Shown piece by piece: positions 7,951 through 17,606 of a stretch of DNA of 64,000 bases. The stretch's first letter is position 1, and every line of letters begins with the position of its first letter. The position numbers and the translations under genes were made by a program. The notes beneath the pieces were generated by a model. That model ran no database searches. It had not been told where the DNA came from and saw only the letters and a list, made by a program, of their open reading frames with translations. Source of the DNA: Pontibacter akesuensis (GTDB taxonomy: Bacteria; Bacteroidota; Bacteroidia; Cytophagales; Hymenobacteraceae); assembly GCF_001611675.1 (NCBI RefSeq), contig NZ_CP014766.1:3720001-3784000 (forward strand). Reading direction: 5' to 3'.

Positions 7951-10677
7951 ATGAAATCACTTCCTATAAAATCAAGTATACTGTTCTCGTTGCTGGCCAT
8001 TAGCAGCTGCCAAACACAGAAGCCCGCGGCAACAGGCAGTGTTCAACATTCAGGGGCAGCGCGTTCGGCAAACCCCATCTGGCAGTCTGAGGCCTACACT
8101 ATTTACCCTGACAGCGTGGTGCAGGGGGAGCATGTGGCACGGGTGCTTTCGCCCACGGAGCTGAATTCCAACTACCAGAGTCCGGCAAATGAATTTCAGA
8201 ACCCGCGTATCACCTTTAAGTTCGCCATCAACGGGCGCGATAACGAGATGAAAGCTGGCGTGGATCACCACTTTAACTGCCTCAGCAAAAACTGCGAAAC
8301 ACCGGTGATTACTTTCGGAAAGCAGTATAGCGACACCACCGCCATACCGAACAATGTGTACCTGGCGCCTGATGCCGCCATGAAGGTACGGCTGGACATG
8401 CGCCCGGTACTGCAGGCGTTTGAGAAGCAGGGTTTTTATACTTCGCCTACGGGAGACAAAATTTATAAGGAGGATTTCAAGGGCGTGTTCATTGCCGGTA
8501 GCAACGACCCATTGAGTTGGGACTTCGATAACCTCGGCGGCAAGAAGGAGATGCAGCTGACCGATGCCGACGGCGATGGCATCTATGATATAACCTTGCC
8601 GATGAATGCCAGCCGCGAGGAGAATCTGATTGCCCAGCAATGGAAAATGTCGCGCGATGTGTCGGCTTTCCCGCAGTATCAGTCTGACTACCCGGTGGCC
8701 GATGCGCTTTATAACCTGGCTATCGAAGAAATGATTAATGCCGTGGAGCCGGACAGCACGTTCCGGACAGGCAAGGAGTGGGCGGGCGTGTGGACGCGTG
8801 ATATTAGCTACAGTATTATTCTATCCATGGCGCAGCTGCAGCCGCAGGTGTCGAAGTATAGCCTGCTGCGTAAAGTGAAAAACGGGCGCATCGTGCAGGA
8901 TACCGGCACAGGTGGCGCGTACCCTGTTTCCACGGACCGCATGATCTGGGCCGTGGCGGCCTGGGAAGTATACAAGGCCACCGGCGATCAGGAGTGGCTA
9001 CGAAACACTTACCAGATCATCAAGAACTCCCTGGAAGATGATTACAAGAACGCGTATGATCCGGAAACGGGCTTAGTGCGGGGTGAATCCTCTTTCCTGG
9101 ACTGGCGCGAGCAGACGTACCCGCGCTGGATGCAACCCGCCGATATCTACACCTCCCAAAACCTGGGCACAAACGCGGTCCATTACCAAGCCAACATGGT
9201 GGCGGCAAGTATGGCCGAGTTGCTGAACGATAAAGCCAGTGCAGCGATGTTCACGCAGGTGGCTCAGCGCATTAAAGCAGGTATGAACGAGCACCTGTGG
9301 CAGGAAGAAAAGGGTTATTACGGGCAGTACCTGTACGGCCGAAACTATATGATTCTTTCGCCACGGGCAGAGGCGCTGGGGGAGGCGCTAAGTGTGCTGT
9401 TTGGCGTAGCTGACGCTGAGCGAAGCAAAACCATCGTAGCCAACACGCCTGTTACTGATTTTGGCATTCCAAGCATTTACCCCCAGATTCCAGGCATTCC
9501 GCCTTACCACAACAACGGCATCTGGCCCTTTGTGCAGTCGTACTGGAGTTTGGCCGCGGCCAAAGCCGGTAACGAGAAAGCCCTGACCGAGAGCATCAGC
9601 GCCATCTACCGCCCCGCCGCCCTGTTCCTGACAAACAAGGAGAACTTTGTTGCCGCTAACGGCGATTATGCCGGAACACAGATTAACTCCAGCAACATGC
9701 TTTGGAGCCTGGCCGGCAGTTTAAGTATGGTGTACAAGGCTTTATTCGGGATGGATTTTAGGGCAGACAAACTGGTGCTGCAACCCTTCGTGCCGGAGGC
9801 CTTCGCCGGCAACCGCAAACTCACAAATTACAAGTATAGGGATGCTGTGCTGAACATCGAAATGAACGGCTACGGCAACCAGATCAAATCCATCACCATG
9901 GATGGTAAACCGCTGCAAAACCCGGAGATTCCCGCTACCCTAACGGGCAGCCATACTATCGTAATTGAACTGGCGAACAACACGGTAGGAGGAGAGGTGA
10001 ACCATACGGTTGATTATACTTCGCCGGAAACGCCGAAGGTAACCTACAGTGCAGGCACGTTACGTTGGCCAGCGGTTGACGGAGCCGTGGCTTACCAGGT
10101 ATTCCAGAACGGGCAGGAACTGGAGAAGACGCAAAATACAAGCCTGGCCGTAAAGCCTGCGGGCTATGCCGAGTACATGGTGCTGGCCGTGGACGAAAAG
10201 GGCGTTACCTCCTTTGGCAGTGAGCCGGTGGTGGTGGTGCCGGACAAGTATAAACTGGTGTATGAGCTGGAGAAATCGGCGCCTAAAGCCAGTCTGCCCT
10301 ACCGCGATTACTCCGGCAGTAGCTTTGTGGAGATCAGCAAAAAACGAAACTCAAGTATAAAAGTTGACGTGGTGGTGCCGGAAGCAGGAACTTACGCCAT
10401 CGACTTCCGCTATGCCAACGGCAACGGCCCGATCAACACCGAAAACAAGGCTGCCATCCGTACCCTGAAAAAAGGAGGAGAGGCTGTGGGCACCATTGTG
10501 CTGCCACAGCGCGGCACTGACGAGTGGAGCAACTGGGGCTACACGAATGCCGTGGAGGTACCGCTGCAGAAAGGCCGCCACACCATTTCCCTCACGTTTG
10601 AGCCGCACAACGAGAACATGAACGGAGAAACAAACCAGGCCATGGTGGACCTGATGCGGCTAGTGAAGGTGAAATAA
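7951..10677 (+). CDS. Six-hairpin glycosidase-like lipoprotein with C-terminal carbohydrate-binding domain
   Basis: This 908-residue protein carries a lipoprotein signal ending in LLAISSC (Cys20), so it is probably membrane anchored and exported. Residues about 60-220 form a beta-rich region with a DADGDGIYD calcium-binding-like loop. Residues about 230-600 look like an (alpha/alpha)6 toroid (EWAGVWTRDISYSI, STDRMIWAVAAWEVY, YHNNGIWPFVQSYW), the fold of GH families such as rhamnosidases, trehalases and debranching enzymes; Asp and Glu in WTRDIS and in FLDWRE are candidate catalytic residues. The C-terminal about 130 residues resemble CBM6/CBM35-type galactose-binding domains. I cannot assign the GH family or substrate. 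It stands alone, with no SusC/SusD pair nearby. Confidence 0.75.
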   Translation: MKSLPIKSSILFSLLAISSCQTQKPAATGSVQHSGAARSANPIWQSEAYTIYPDSVVQGEHVARVLSPTELNSNYQSPANEFQNPRITFKFAINGRDNEMKAGVDHHFNCLSKNCETPVITFGKQYSDTTAIPNNVYLAPDAAMKVRLDMRPVLQAFEKQGFYTSPTGDKIYKEDFKGVFIAGSNDPLSWDFDNLGGKKEMQLTDADGDGIYDITLPMNASREENLIAQQWKMSRDVSAFPQYQSDYPVADALYNLAIEEMINAVEPDSTFRTGKEWAGVWTRDISYSIILSMAQLQPQVSKYSLLRKVKNGRIVQDTGTGGAYPVSTDRMIWAVAAWEVYKATGDQEWLRNTYQIIKNSLEDDYKNAYDPETGLVRGESSFLDWREQTYPRWMQPADIYTSQNLGTNAVHYQANMVAASMAELLNDKASAAMFTQVAQRIKAGMNEHLWQEEKGYYGQYLYGRNYMILSPRAEALGEALSVLFGVADAERSKTIVANTPVTDFGIPSIYPQIPGIPPYHNNGIWPFVQSYWSLAAAKAGNEKALTESISAIYRPAALFLTNKENFVAANGDYAGTQINSSNMLWSLAGSLSMVYKALFGMDFRADKLVLQPFVPEAFAGNRKLTNYKYRDAVLNIEMNGYGNQIKSITMDGKPLQNPEIPATLTGSHTIVIELANNTVGGEVNHTVDYTSPETPKVTYSAGTLRWPAVDGAVAYQVFQNGQELEKTQNTSLAVKPAGYAEYMVLAVDEKGVTSFGSEPVVVVPDKYKLVYELEKSAPKASLPYRDYSGSSFVEISKKRNSSIKVDVVVPEAGTYAIDFRYANGNGPINTENKAAIRTLKKGGEAVGTIVLPQRGTDEWSNWGYTNAVEVPLQKGRHTISLTFEPHNENMNGETNQAMVDLMRLVKVK

Positions 10678-10812
10678 AAGGCAGCCGTACCCACAGGTGC
10701 GTTCTAAAGCAGGAGAGGCAGCCGGTGGGCGTTTTCAGGAACGCTTGCTCCGGCTGCTCCGTAAGCAAGCAGTGTGACAGGAGGCACTGAGGCCTCTTGC
10801 AACTCTTTGCTG

Positions 10813-11817
10813 GTGCACGCTGTAAAACGTCTTTTCTTCTACCTGGTACTGCTGGCAAGCGTCCTGCTCATACTCCTGACTATGGCCTCGCTGCTGTACA
10901 ATGTGCCTTTGTGGTACCTTAAGGTGCTCGATTTTCCGAGGGTGCAGGTACTTGTGGCACTGCTAATTTGCCTGTTGCTGCTGTTCATTGTGGCGCGTAA
11001 AAGAACCTTTTCCTTTTGGCTGCTGACGGGCGGTTTGGTTGTAAGTGTTTTGTTGCAGGCCCTCTACATCTATCCCTACACACCGCTTGCACAGAAAACG
11101 GTGCCCGATGCCATACTTCCTGCAACCGCAAAACAGGCAAAGGTCAGCTTGCTGCTGGCCAACGTGTGGATGAAGAACGACCAGGCCCAGGCGCTGCTGG
11201 AGATCATCCTAACATCAGATCCAGACCTGGTATTAGCCACGGAGACGAACAAGTGGTGGACAGACCAATTAGCCGCCTTGTCCGGCACCTATCCCTACCG
11301 GGTTATTTACCCGCTGGATAACACCTACGGCATGGCCCTCTACTCCAAATACCCTTTGGAAGAGGCAAAGATAAAGTTCCTGAACTACGAGAATGTGCCC
11401 TCAATCCATACCAACGTCAGGCTACCGGGCGGAGCGCTGTTCAGCCTGCACGCCATGCATCCGGTGCCGCCTGTGCCAAGCAAACTGCCCGGAAAAGTAA
11501 ATGAAGAAGAAGTGGCCCTGCTGAAAGTAGGGGATATGCTCGCTCAGCGAAGCCTCCCGGTGGTGGTAGCCGGCGATTTCAATGATGTGGCCTGGTCGGA
11601 GACAAACCGTTTGTTTGGGATCAGGAGCGGATTAGGCGATGTGCGCGTAGGGAGGGGGCTCTACAACTCGTTTAACGCCCACTCCCCGATTTTCCGCTGG
11701 CCGCTGGACCATGTCTATGTTTCAGGCGAGTTCAGCGTGATGGAGCTGGAGCGGCTGTCTGGCTTTGGCTCAGACCATTTTCCGATTTACGTCAGCCTTG
11801 TTTTGGAGACAGAGTAG
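10813..11817 (+). CDS. Membrane-anchored endonuclease/exonuclease/phosphatase family protein
   Basis: Three N-terminal membrane segments (about the first 100 residues: YLVLLASVLLILLTMASLL, LVALLICLLLLFIVA, LLTGGLVVSVLLQALYIYP) precede an EEP domain with LLLANVWMKND, LVLATETN, VVAGDFND and GFGSDHFPI, the metal- and phosphate-handling motifs of the DNase I/sphingomyelinase-like fold. The C-terminal domain should face the periplasm. Substrate may be a phosphodiester in lipid or nucleic acid; sequence does not decide. The start is uncertain: GTG at 10813 places the first membrane helix near the N-terminus, while an in-frame GTG at 10774 adds 13 residues. Confidence 0.8.
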   Translation: MHAVKRLFFYLVLLASVLLILLTMASLLYNVPLWYLKVLDFPRVQVLVALLICLLLLFIVARKRTFSFWLLTGGLVVSVLLQALYIYPYTPLAQKTVPDAILPATAKQAKVSLLLANVWMKNDQAQALLEIILTSDPDLVLATETNKWWTDQLAALSGTYPYRVIYPLDNTYGMALYSKYPLEEAKIKFLNYENVPSIHTNVRLPGGALFSLHAMHPVPPVPSKLPGKVNEEEVALLKVGDMLAQRSLPVVVAGDFNDVAWSETNRLFGIRSGLGDVRVGRGLYNSFNAHSPIFRWPLDHVYVSGEFSVMELERLSGFGSDHFPIYVSLVLETE

Positions 11818-11827
11818 ACACGATAAA

Positions 11828-11861
11828 AAAAGCCGCCCAGCATTTCTGCTGAGCGGCTTTT
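11828..11861. terminator. Bidirectional terminator
   Basis: AAAAGCCGC pairs with GCGGCTTTT and an inner CAGCA/TGCTG stem surrounds a TTTC loop. It sits between the convergent EEP gene and the M13 peptidase gene and has T runs in both directions. Confidence 0.88.
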
Positions 11862-11881
11862 CTATTTTAACCGGGCCATAC

Positions 11882-13945
11882 TTACCAGAGTCTGATTCTG
11901 TCTTCCGGCGCTATATACAGCTTGTCGCCTGGCTTCACGTTAAACGCTTCGTACCACGCATCCATGTTCACTGGCGCACCAATGGTACGGAACTCCCCAG
12001 GAGAGTGTGAGTCCGTCACGATCTGCTGTGCAGCAGCCTCAGGAAGGATATTGCCTCTCCAAACCTGTGCCCAGGCCAGGAAGAAACGCTGATCCGGCGT
12101 AAAGCCGTTGATCTTCTCGTTTGATTTGCCCTGCTCGGTCATTTTAAAGGCTTCGTACGCAGCGCTTAGGCCACCCAGGTCACCAATGTTCTCACCCAGC
12201 GTCAGCTTACCGTTCACGTGAACCGTGTCCAGTACTGTATAAGCATTGTACTGTTTTACCAGCGCAGCAGCTTTCTCTTCAAATCTGGCGCGATCCTCTT
12301 CTGTCCACCAGTTGCGCAGGTTACCGTCTTTGTCGTATTGGCTGCCAGAGTCGTCAAAGCCATGAGAGATCTCGTGGCCGATCACCGCGCCGATACCGCC
12401 GTAGTTCACCGCATCATCCGCATTCGGATCAAAGAACGGGAATTGCAGGATACCCGCAGGGAACACAATCTCGTTCATCACCGGGCTGTAGTAGGCATTT
12501 ACCGTAGGTGCCGTCATGCCCCACTTGCTTCTGTCCACGGGCTTGCCCAACTGGCTGATCATGTCGTTGTAGCCCCACTGGCCGGCGTTGCGCACGTTCT
12601 GGAAGAAGGTTTTGCGGTTGATAGCCAGACCATCGTATGGCTTCCACTTATCCGGGTAGCCAACTTTTGGTGTAAAGGCGTGCAGCTTGGCAAGTGCTTT
12701 CTCTTTGGTTGTGGCGCTCATCCAATCCAGGTTGTTGATACGGATCTCGTATGCTTTCACCAGGTTGCTGATCATCTCTTCCATTCTGGCTTTCGCCTCT
12801 GGCTTAAAGTGCTTCTTCACGTACAGCTGCCCCAGCAAATCGCCGATAGTGCCGTCAGTCAGAGACGACATACGCTGCCAGCGCGGTGTCTGTACCTTCT
12901 GGCCAGACAATGCCTGCGAGTAAGCGAAGTTCGCGTCTACGAAAGCAGAACTTAAGTATGGCGCCGAAGACTTCAGCACGTTCCACTGCAGGTATGTTTG
13001 CCAGTCGGTTACCGGCGTGTTCTTTAGCAGGCCATCCAACTCCTTAAAGAAGGCCGGGTTGTTTACCAGCACTGTATCTTGTCCGGTTACCTTCATCTTG
13101 GCCATCAACGGCTTCCAATCGATGTTTGGCGTGGTTTTGCTGAAATCGGCAACGGCAAACTTATTGTAAGTTTTGTACGGATCACGCATCTCCACGCGGG
13201 CCATTTGCGCCTGGGCCATTTTCTTCTCCAGGTTGAAAACAGTCTCTGCGTTTTGCTGTGCTTTCGCCTTCGGAACGCCTGTTAACGTGAACAAGGTGGT
13301 GATATAGTTCTTTAGCGCTTCCTGTATTTTCTGGCTGCGCGCATCGTCTTTCAGATAATAGTCACGGTCTGGCAGGGTAGTACCGCCCTGGCTGAACTGA
13401 GGAATCATCACTTCCACGTTCTTGCGGTCCTGGCCTACGTAGAAGCCGAACATCGGCGATCCGGCACCTGTGGTTCTAAGCGTTGCCACCTCGTTCAGCA
13501 CGCCTTTCACGTCTTTTACAGCGCCTACTCTTTTCAGGTCTGCTTTGATGGGCGTGTAACCCAGCTTCTCGATCGTCGCGCTATCCATACCTGCGGCATA
13601 AAAATCGCCCACACGCTTCTCAACCGATCCGGCAGGGGCTTTCTTGTTCGCGGCAGCTTCTTTCAGGATGTCCTGTACGGCTTTAATGTTAAAGTCGCGC
13701 AGCAGGTTAAAGCTTCCCCAGCGGGTCTCCTTCGCCGGAACCGGGTTGTTCTTCAGCCACGCACCGCTGGCGTACTGGTAAAAGTCATCGCCCGGCTTCA
13801 CAGACAGGTCCATGTTATCGCGGTCGATAAACTCCTTCTTTTCCTGTGCCGAGGCATCCAGGCCATAAAAAGAGGCCGCTCCGAACAGAAGCAGGCGCAG
13901 GTAGTTTTTGCCCGTTGCCAGGCGATTAGTTTTTGCTTTTGACAT
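11882..13945 (-). CDS. M13 (neprilysin/PepO) family zinc metallopeptidase
   Basis: The 687-residue protein begins with a hydrophobic segment ending ...GLDASAQ, a probable signal peptide, so it is exported. The zinc site is explicit: HEISH at 524-528 with the third ligand Glu585 in LGENIGDLGG. Upstream NAYYSPVMNEIVFPAGILQ is the conserved substrate-binding NAYY motif, and the protein ends IRLW, the family's typical C-terminus. M13 enzymes cleave short peptides on the amino side of hydrophobic residues. It may join other exported peptidases of this window in peptide scavenging. It is followed by the terminator at 11828-11861. Confidence 0.96.
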   Translation of the reverse strand: MSKAKTNRLATGKNYLRLLLFGAASFYGLDASAQEKKEFIDRDNMDLSVKPGDDFYQYASGAWLKNNPVPAKETRWGSFNLLRDFNIKAVQDILKEAAANKKAPAGSVEKRVGDFYAAGMDSATIEKLGYTPIKADLKRVGAVKDVKGVLNEVATLRTTGAGSPMFGFYVGQDRKNVEVMIPQFSQGGTTLPDRDYYLKDDARSQKIQEALKNYITTLFTLTGVPKAKAQQNAETVFNLEKKMAQAQMARVEMRDPYKTYNKFAVADFSKTTPNIDWKPLMAKMKVTGQDTVLVNNPAFFKELDGLLKNTPVTDWQTYLQWNVLKSSAPYLSSAFVDANFAYSQALSGQKVQTPRWQRMSSLTDGTIGDLLGQLYVKKHFKPEAKARMEEMISNLVKAYEIRINNLDWMSATTKEKALAKLHAFTPKVGYPDKWKPYDGLAINRKTFFQNVRNAGQWGYNDMISQLGKPVDRSKWGMTAPTVNAYYSPVMNEIVFPAGILQFPFFDPNADDAVNYGGIGAVIGHEISHGFDDSGSQYDKDGNLRNWWTEEDRARFEEKAAALVKQYNAYTVLDTVHVNGKLTLGENIGDLGGLSAAYEAFKMTEQGKSNEKINGFTPDQRFFLAWAQVWRGNILPEAAAQQIVTDSHSPGEFRTIGAPVNMDAWYEAFNVKPGDKLYIAPEDRIRLW

Positions 13946-14082
13946 AAGGTGTGTTAGTAGTAGACTGGTTTGACTAACTGCTGATGGAAAGGTTTAATCC
14001 CAAAGCAGCGGCTAAAAGTAAGGTTTTGCAGTGAAATTTCAGTAGCGTAACAACAAGATTGTAGCTTTTGGTGCCCTTTATC

Positions 14083-15156
14083 CTAATTTTTAGCCGCTGC
14101 CTGTGCTTTGTCTACTGCTTTAATGAATTTTACCAATCCGCTGAAGTATGTTTTCTGGTCGTCGTAAAAGGCCATGTGGCTTCCTTTGGGGCAATGCAGG
14201 TAGGTGCCGTTCTGTACTTGCGAAGCCATCCACTTCATGTGCTCCGGATCCATGGTGTCGTGCTGCCCTCCAATGGTGAGTGTAGGCACTGTTATCTTCG
14301 ACAGATCACCGGAACGATACCAGTTCTTCAGTGAGGCGTTTCCGGTAATGCCGAATTCGCTGTGGCCCTGCATCTGCACGTACACTGTCTGGTTCATGTG
14401 GGCAAACATTCTGTTCACCGGGTCCGGCCATTCCTCCACCGGCATGCGCAGGGCGTGTTTGGTGTAAAAGTGGGGCAGCAGCAGCTCCATGTAGCGCGGG
14501 TTGCTGAAGTCGTTGTTCGCCTCTATCCGCTTTAATTCGGCCAGCACGGCAGGGGGCATTTGCGGCCCCAGCACCTCCTCGGCATACTTGTTATACGCCG
14601 GCACACTCGACATCATGTTAGAGATAATCAGGCCTTTCATTTTGTCCTGGTGCTGCAGCGCGTATTCCATGGCCAGAATGCCGCCCCAGGAGTGTCCCAG
14701 CAGGTAAAGGTTGCTCTCATCCAGGTTCAGGGCCTGCCGTACCTGCTCCACTTCCTCCACAAAGCGCTGGGTGTTCCAGAGGCTGGTGTCGTTGGGCTGG
14801 TCGCTGTAATGGGAGCCCAGTTGGTCGTAATAGTAATACTCAATGCCTTCCTCGGGCAGGTAGCTGTCGAAGCACTCAAAGGCCTCGTGCGTTCCACCGG
14901 GGCCACCGTGCAGGAGTAGCAGCTTCATGCGCGGGTTGTTGCCCGTACGCTTTGTCCATACTTTAAAATCGCCCTTGGGTGTGTTGATGGTGATCATTTT
15001 AACGCCGCCGGTAAACTCGTCGTCCCTGCCGGAGCTGTCGAGGTAATTCGCCGTGGCGGTGGGCAGTGCCTCAGCGGTGAGCGGCTCTTGCTGGCTGCTG
15101 CAGGATTGGGTAAGCAGCAGGCCCAGGCAAAGGAAAAGATAGCAGATTTTTTTCAT
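14083..15156 (-). CDS. Proline iminopeptidase-like alpha/beta hydrolase lipoprotein (S33)
   Basis: A lipoprotein signal peptide ends at Cys19 (LLLTQSC). The hydrolase core shows the oxyanion motif HGGPGG (83-88) and nucleophile elbow GHSWGG (154-159, Ser156), with late Asp in GQHDTMDPE and His in GSHMAFYD completing the triad. The HGGPGG plus GHSWGG combination is diagnostic for proline iminopeptidases and tricorn F1-like S33 enzymes, which remove N-terminal Pro or hydrophobic residues. With 357 residues it is slightly longer than cytosolic PIP because of the lipoprotein leader. It lies just upstream of the M13 peptidase on the same strand but 137 bases apart, so co-transcription is uncertain. 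Confidence 0.9.
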   Translation of the reverse strand: MKKICYLFLCLGLLLTQSCSSQQEPLTAEALPTATANYLDSSGRDDEFTGGVKMITINTPKGDFKVWTKRTGNNPRMKLLLLHGGPGGTHEAFECFDSYLPEEGIEYYYYDQLGSHYSDQPNDTSLWNTQRFVEEVEQVRQALNLDESNLYLLGHSWGGILAMEYALQHQDKMKGLIISNMMSSVPAYNKYAEEVLGPQMPPAVLAELKRIEANNDFSNPRYMELLLPHFYTKHALRMPVEEWPDPVNRMFAHMNQTVYVQMQGHSEFGITGNASLKNWYRSGDLSKITVPTLTIGGQHDTMDPEHMKWMASQVQNGTYLHCPKGSHMAFYDDQKTYFSGLVKFIKAVDKAQAAAKN

Positions 15157-15274
15157 GCGCGTTTCGTTTAAATGGCTTTTAAGGTCGGGTTCAAAACAGA
15201 AAGGAAAGCAATATACGCATTATTAGACACTGGTTATAGCAGGCGCAGCGGGAGTAAGCAGTTGGCTAAAACAG

Positions 15275-15307
15275 GAAATCCCTGCAGCAGGAGGCTACAG
15301 GGATTTC
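15275..15307 (-). terminator. Terminator after the DUF2231/lipoprotein pair
   Basis: GAAATCCCTG (15275-15284) and CAGGGATTTC (15298-15307) form a 10-bp stem; read on the minus strand it is followed by CTGTTTTAGC. It lies 26 bases beyond the stop of the membrane protein gene. Confidence 0.65.
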
Positions 15308-15332
15308 TTAAGTATGATTCCGCTCTTTCGTA

Positions 15333-15824
15333 TTAGAAGCCGGCGCAGTCGGCTGTTGGTACAAGCACCCCCCCGGCCTGCTCGTACACCACTTCGGCCC
15401 CTGAATGCCCGGCCCTGATCAGAAACCAGATGCCAACCAGCATCAGCAGGGTTACCACCAGGTGAATGCCCTTCGGTTTGAACCTGATCAGATTTAACCG
15501 TTGCCCCAGGTCCAGCACTGTTGCCGCCGAGAAGAGGTAGGCCAGGTTGTAGGCCGCTATCTCATGCTGCTTCAGTACGGTGGGGTCGCACAGGTTTCGG
15601 GATACAATGCCGTCGGCCAAATCCCCGGTGTATATGCTGACCCAGGCGCCAAGGCACCCAAAATAGAGCATAACAGCTGCCGTCCTCTGCCAGAACGTGT
15701 CTTTCGTTTGCCGGATAAACAGGGATACCAGTTTGAAAATGGTGGCAAACAGCAGCAGGGCAATCGGGAAATGAACAGTTAAGGGATGCCAAACCTCTGT
15801 ACGCCAAAAGTTCGGATCGCTCAT
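15333..15824 (-). CDS. DUF2231-type membrane protein
   Basis: The 163-residue protein has four predicted membrane helices and the DUF2231 start WHPLTVHFPIALLLFA, plus conserved HEIAAYNLAYLF. The conserved His residues suggest haem or metal contact, as proposed for DUF2231 members, but function is not established. It directly follows, with one spare base, a small lipoprotein gene at 15826-16143, so the two are translationally linked and probably act together at the cell envelope. The C-terminus carries a Cys (TADCAGF). Confidence 0.8.
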   Translation of the reverse strand: MSDPNFWRTEVWHPLTVHFPIALLLFATIFKLVSLFIRQTKDTFWQRTAAVMLYFGCLGAWVSIYTGDLADGIVSRNLCDPTVLKQHEIAAYNLAYLFSAATVLDLGQRLNLIRFKPKGIHLVVTLLMLVGIWFLIRAGHSGAEVVYEQAGGVLVPTADCAGF

Positions 15825-15825
15825 G

Positions 15826-16143
15826 TTATTCCACTATTCGTACCGCGATGGGCTCCAGGCGCTGCCCCACTTTCTCTACTTCAACCTCTACCTGTCCGCC
15901 TTCCTTCAGCTGATCAAAAGCAACAGTCTCGCCGTTTCTGGTAAGCGTGGTGCTTTCGGTGAAGTATAGCTCCAGCAGTTTTCCGTCTGTGGTTTTAACG
16001 TAAATCTCTGTTTTTTCAGGCTCTACCTCGTGCAGTGTACCCGCATAGGTGCCAGATTCTACCACGTCAGTGCTCTGCTCGCACGAGTAAAGTAGTGGCA
16101 ATAAGAACAGAAGCGCCAGCAAAAGTGATTTGTAATTCGTCAT
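15826..16143 (-). CDS. Small lipoprotein of unknown function
   Basis: The 105-residue product has a strong lipoprotein signal (LLLALLFLLPLLYSC, Cys21). The mature part is acidic and beta-rich (YAGTLHEVEPEKTEIYVKTTDGK, read in two parts), resembling a small OB-like or SH3-like barrel. I do not recognise a family. It is the first gene of a two-gene unit with the DUF2231 membrane protein, suggesting an accessory envelope subunit. Confidence 0.75.
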   Translation of the reverse strand: MTNYKSLLLALLFLLPLLYSCEQSTDVVESGTYAGTLHEVEPEKTEIYVKTTDGKLLELYFTESTTLTRNGETVAFDQLKEGGQVEVEVEKVGQRLEPIAVRIVE

Positions 16144-16703
16144 GGTTGTGTTGTTGTTAGTGTTTTGATTATGATTAAATACAGATAAAGCTTTATATAT
16201 ATCTATTTACGAAATACTATGTTTGCGTTACGGGATATTTACTGTCTTGTTCGGTGCTTTGACAGAAAGCAACCTAGAAAGCATAAATTTAGTCACAGTG
16301 CCGCAGCGATACAACCCTAAGCCCATTCATTCCTCACAAATCTGATAATTAACTTTGAAGAGGCGCTACAGTCGGTTGCTACACCAGCAGGGCATAGTAT
16401 GGCTAGCAAGGATAACCCTTTAAGGCTTGCGCGCAAAGAAGCATACATCTATCAAATATTAAATCCTGTTGCCATGGCATTGGATAAGGCGGCACGCACT
16501 TTCCCGAATAAACACTGTGGTAAATACGTACACTGCAGGAAATACCTATTTTACCACCCTTTGTTAACTGTCTTTTTAGCGGGGCGTATAGGGTGTAAGT
16601 CAACAGGAAATGATAGTGGTGTTTTTTACCTTCTCGAGTCACTCCATACGAGGCACCTTCCGTTGACCGGTTCAAAATTTTAACCCACACCAGACTAAGT
16701 TTT
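16144..16703. other. 560-base gene-free stretch
   Basis: Short overlapping open frames on both strands here have no recognisable protein features. On the plus strand TAACTTTG (16350-16357) fits the -7 consensus but lies far from the next gene and has no clear -33 partner. The part near 16190-16220 is AT-rich (TTTATATATATC), consistent with a divergent promoter region. Confidence 0.4.
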
Positions 16704-17597
16704 ATGGCGAAGAGAAAAGTATCTGACCGACATAAAGAGCATCAGGAGGCCCCGGTGCCAAAGGGACGACTCCTTGCTATTGGGGGCAAAGAAGACAAGG
16801 GAGAAGGAGATTTGAAAGACACGCAAGAGAAGAATGTGGATTTCGAAAGTGAGCAGATCCTTAAATTCTTTATTGATAAACTACCCGGAACCGACCCGCT
16901 GGTGGTGTTGATACCGACGGCATCTACCGTGCCAGAGGAAATAGTGAAAGACTATAAAGCAGGGTTTTCAAGATTCGGATTTAACAATTTAGAAGTACTG
17001 GACATTCGCACCCGTGCTGATGCCCAGGATCCGGCGCACCTGGAATTGATAGAGAAGGCGGGCGGTATTTTCTTTACCGGCGGTGACCAGTTGCGCCTGA
17101 CGGCTATACTTGGCGGCACACCCGTGCTGGAACTCATGAAAGAGCGCTACACCTACGATGACATTCTGATTGCGGGTACAAGTGCCGGTGCCACGGCGAT
17201 GTCAACCCCTATGATTTACGAGGTGATGACCCACGGCGGTTTCCTGAAAGGAGATGTCCGGATCACGACCGGGCTGGAGTTCCTGAAAAACATTGCCATC
17301 GATACGCACTTCATCGAACGTGGCCGCATTGTGCGCATGGCACAGGCCATTTCTACCAACCCGGGATGTATAGGTATTGGGTTAGAGGAAGACACCGCTA
17401 TTTATGTGCTGGAGGGAAGGGAACTGGAAGTGATTGGCAGCGGCCTCATTACCATCGTAGACGGCATGCGCCTTACCAGTACCACTATTCATGAGATAGG
17501 ATCGGGGGAGCCCTTCTCGGTACGCGATCTAAAGGTGCACCTGCTGGCATGCGGAGAGCGCTACTCCATCAAGACATACGACCAGTTGCACATTTAA
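16704..17597 (+). CDS. Cyanophycinase (peptidase S51)
   Basis: The 297-residue protein contains the S51 nucleophile motif AGTSAGA (Ser160 in GTSAGATAMS), preceded by GIFFTGGDQLRL, and followed by DTHFIERGRIVRMAQA and GIGLEEDTAI, all typical of cyanophycinases that cut beta-Asp-Arg dipeptides from cyanophycin. A hydrophilic N-terminal extension of about 20 residues and no signal peptide point to the cytosol. No cyanophycin synthetase or isoaspartyl dipeptidase gene is in the window, so it may degrade imported polymer or other isopeptides. A GTG-started membrane protein gene follows after 9 bases. Confidence 0.92.
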   Translation: MAKRKVSDRHKEHQEAPVPKGRLLAIGGKEDKGEGDLKDTQEKNVDFESEQILKFFIDKLPGTDPLVVLIPTASTVPEEIVKDYKAGFSRFGFNNLEVLDIRTRADAQDPAHLELIEKAGGIFFTGGDQLRLTAILGGTPVLELMKERYTYDDILIAGTSAGATAMSTPMIYEVMTHGGFLKGDVRITTGLEFLKNIAIDTHFIERGRIVRMAQAISTNPGCIGIGLEEDTAIYVLEGRELEVIGSGLITIVDGMRLTSTTIHEIGSGEPFSVRDLKVHLLACGERYSIKTYDQLHI

Positions 17598-17606
17598 GCT
17601 TTTGCC

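Noticed and set aside
16399..16690. Overlapping frames of about 95 codons on both strands
   Set aside because: Cys- and His-rich, no recognisable family, mutually overlapping, and no promoter or ribosome site; most likely chance frames.
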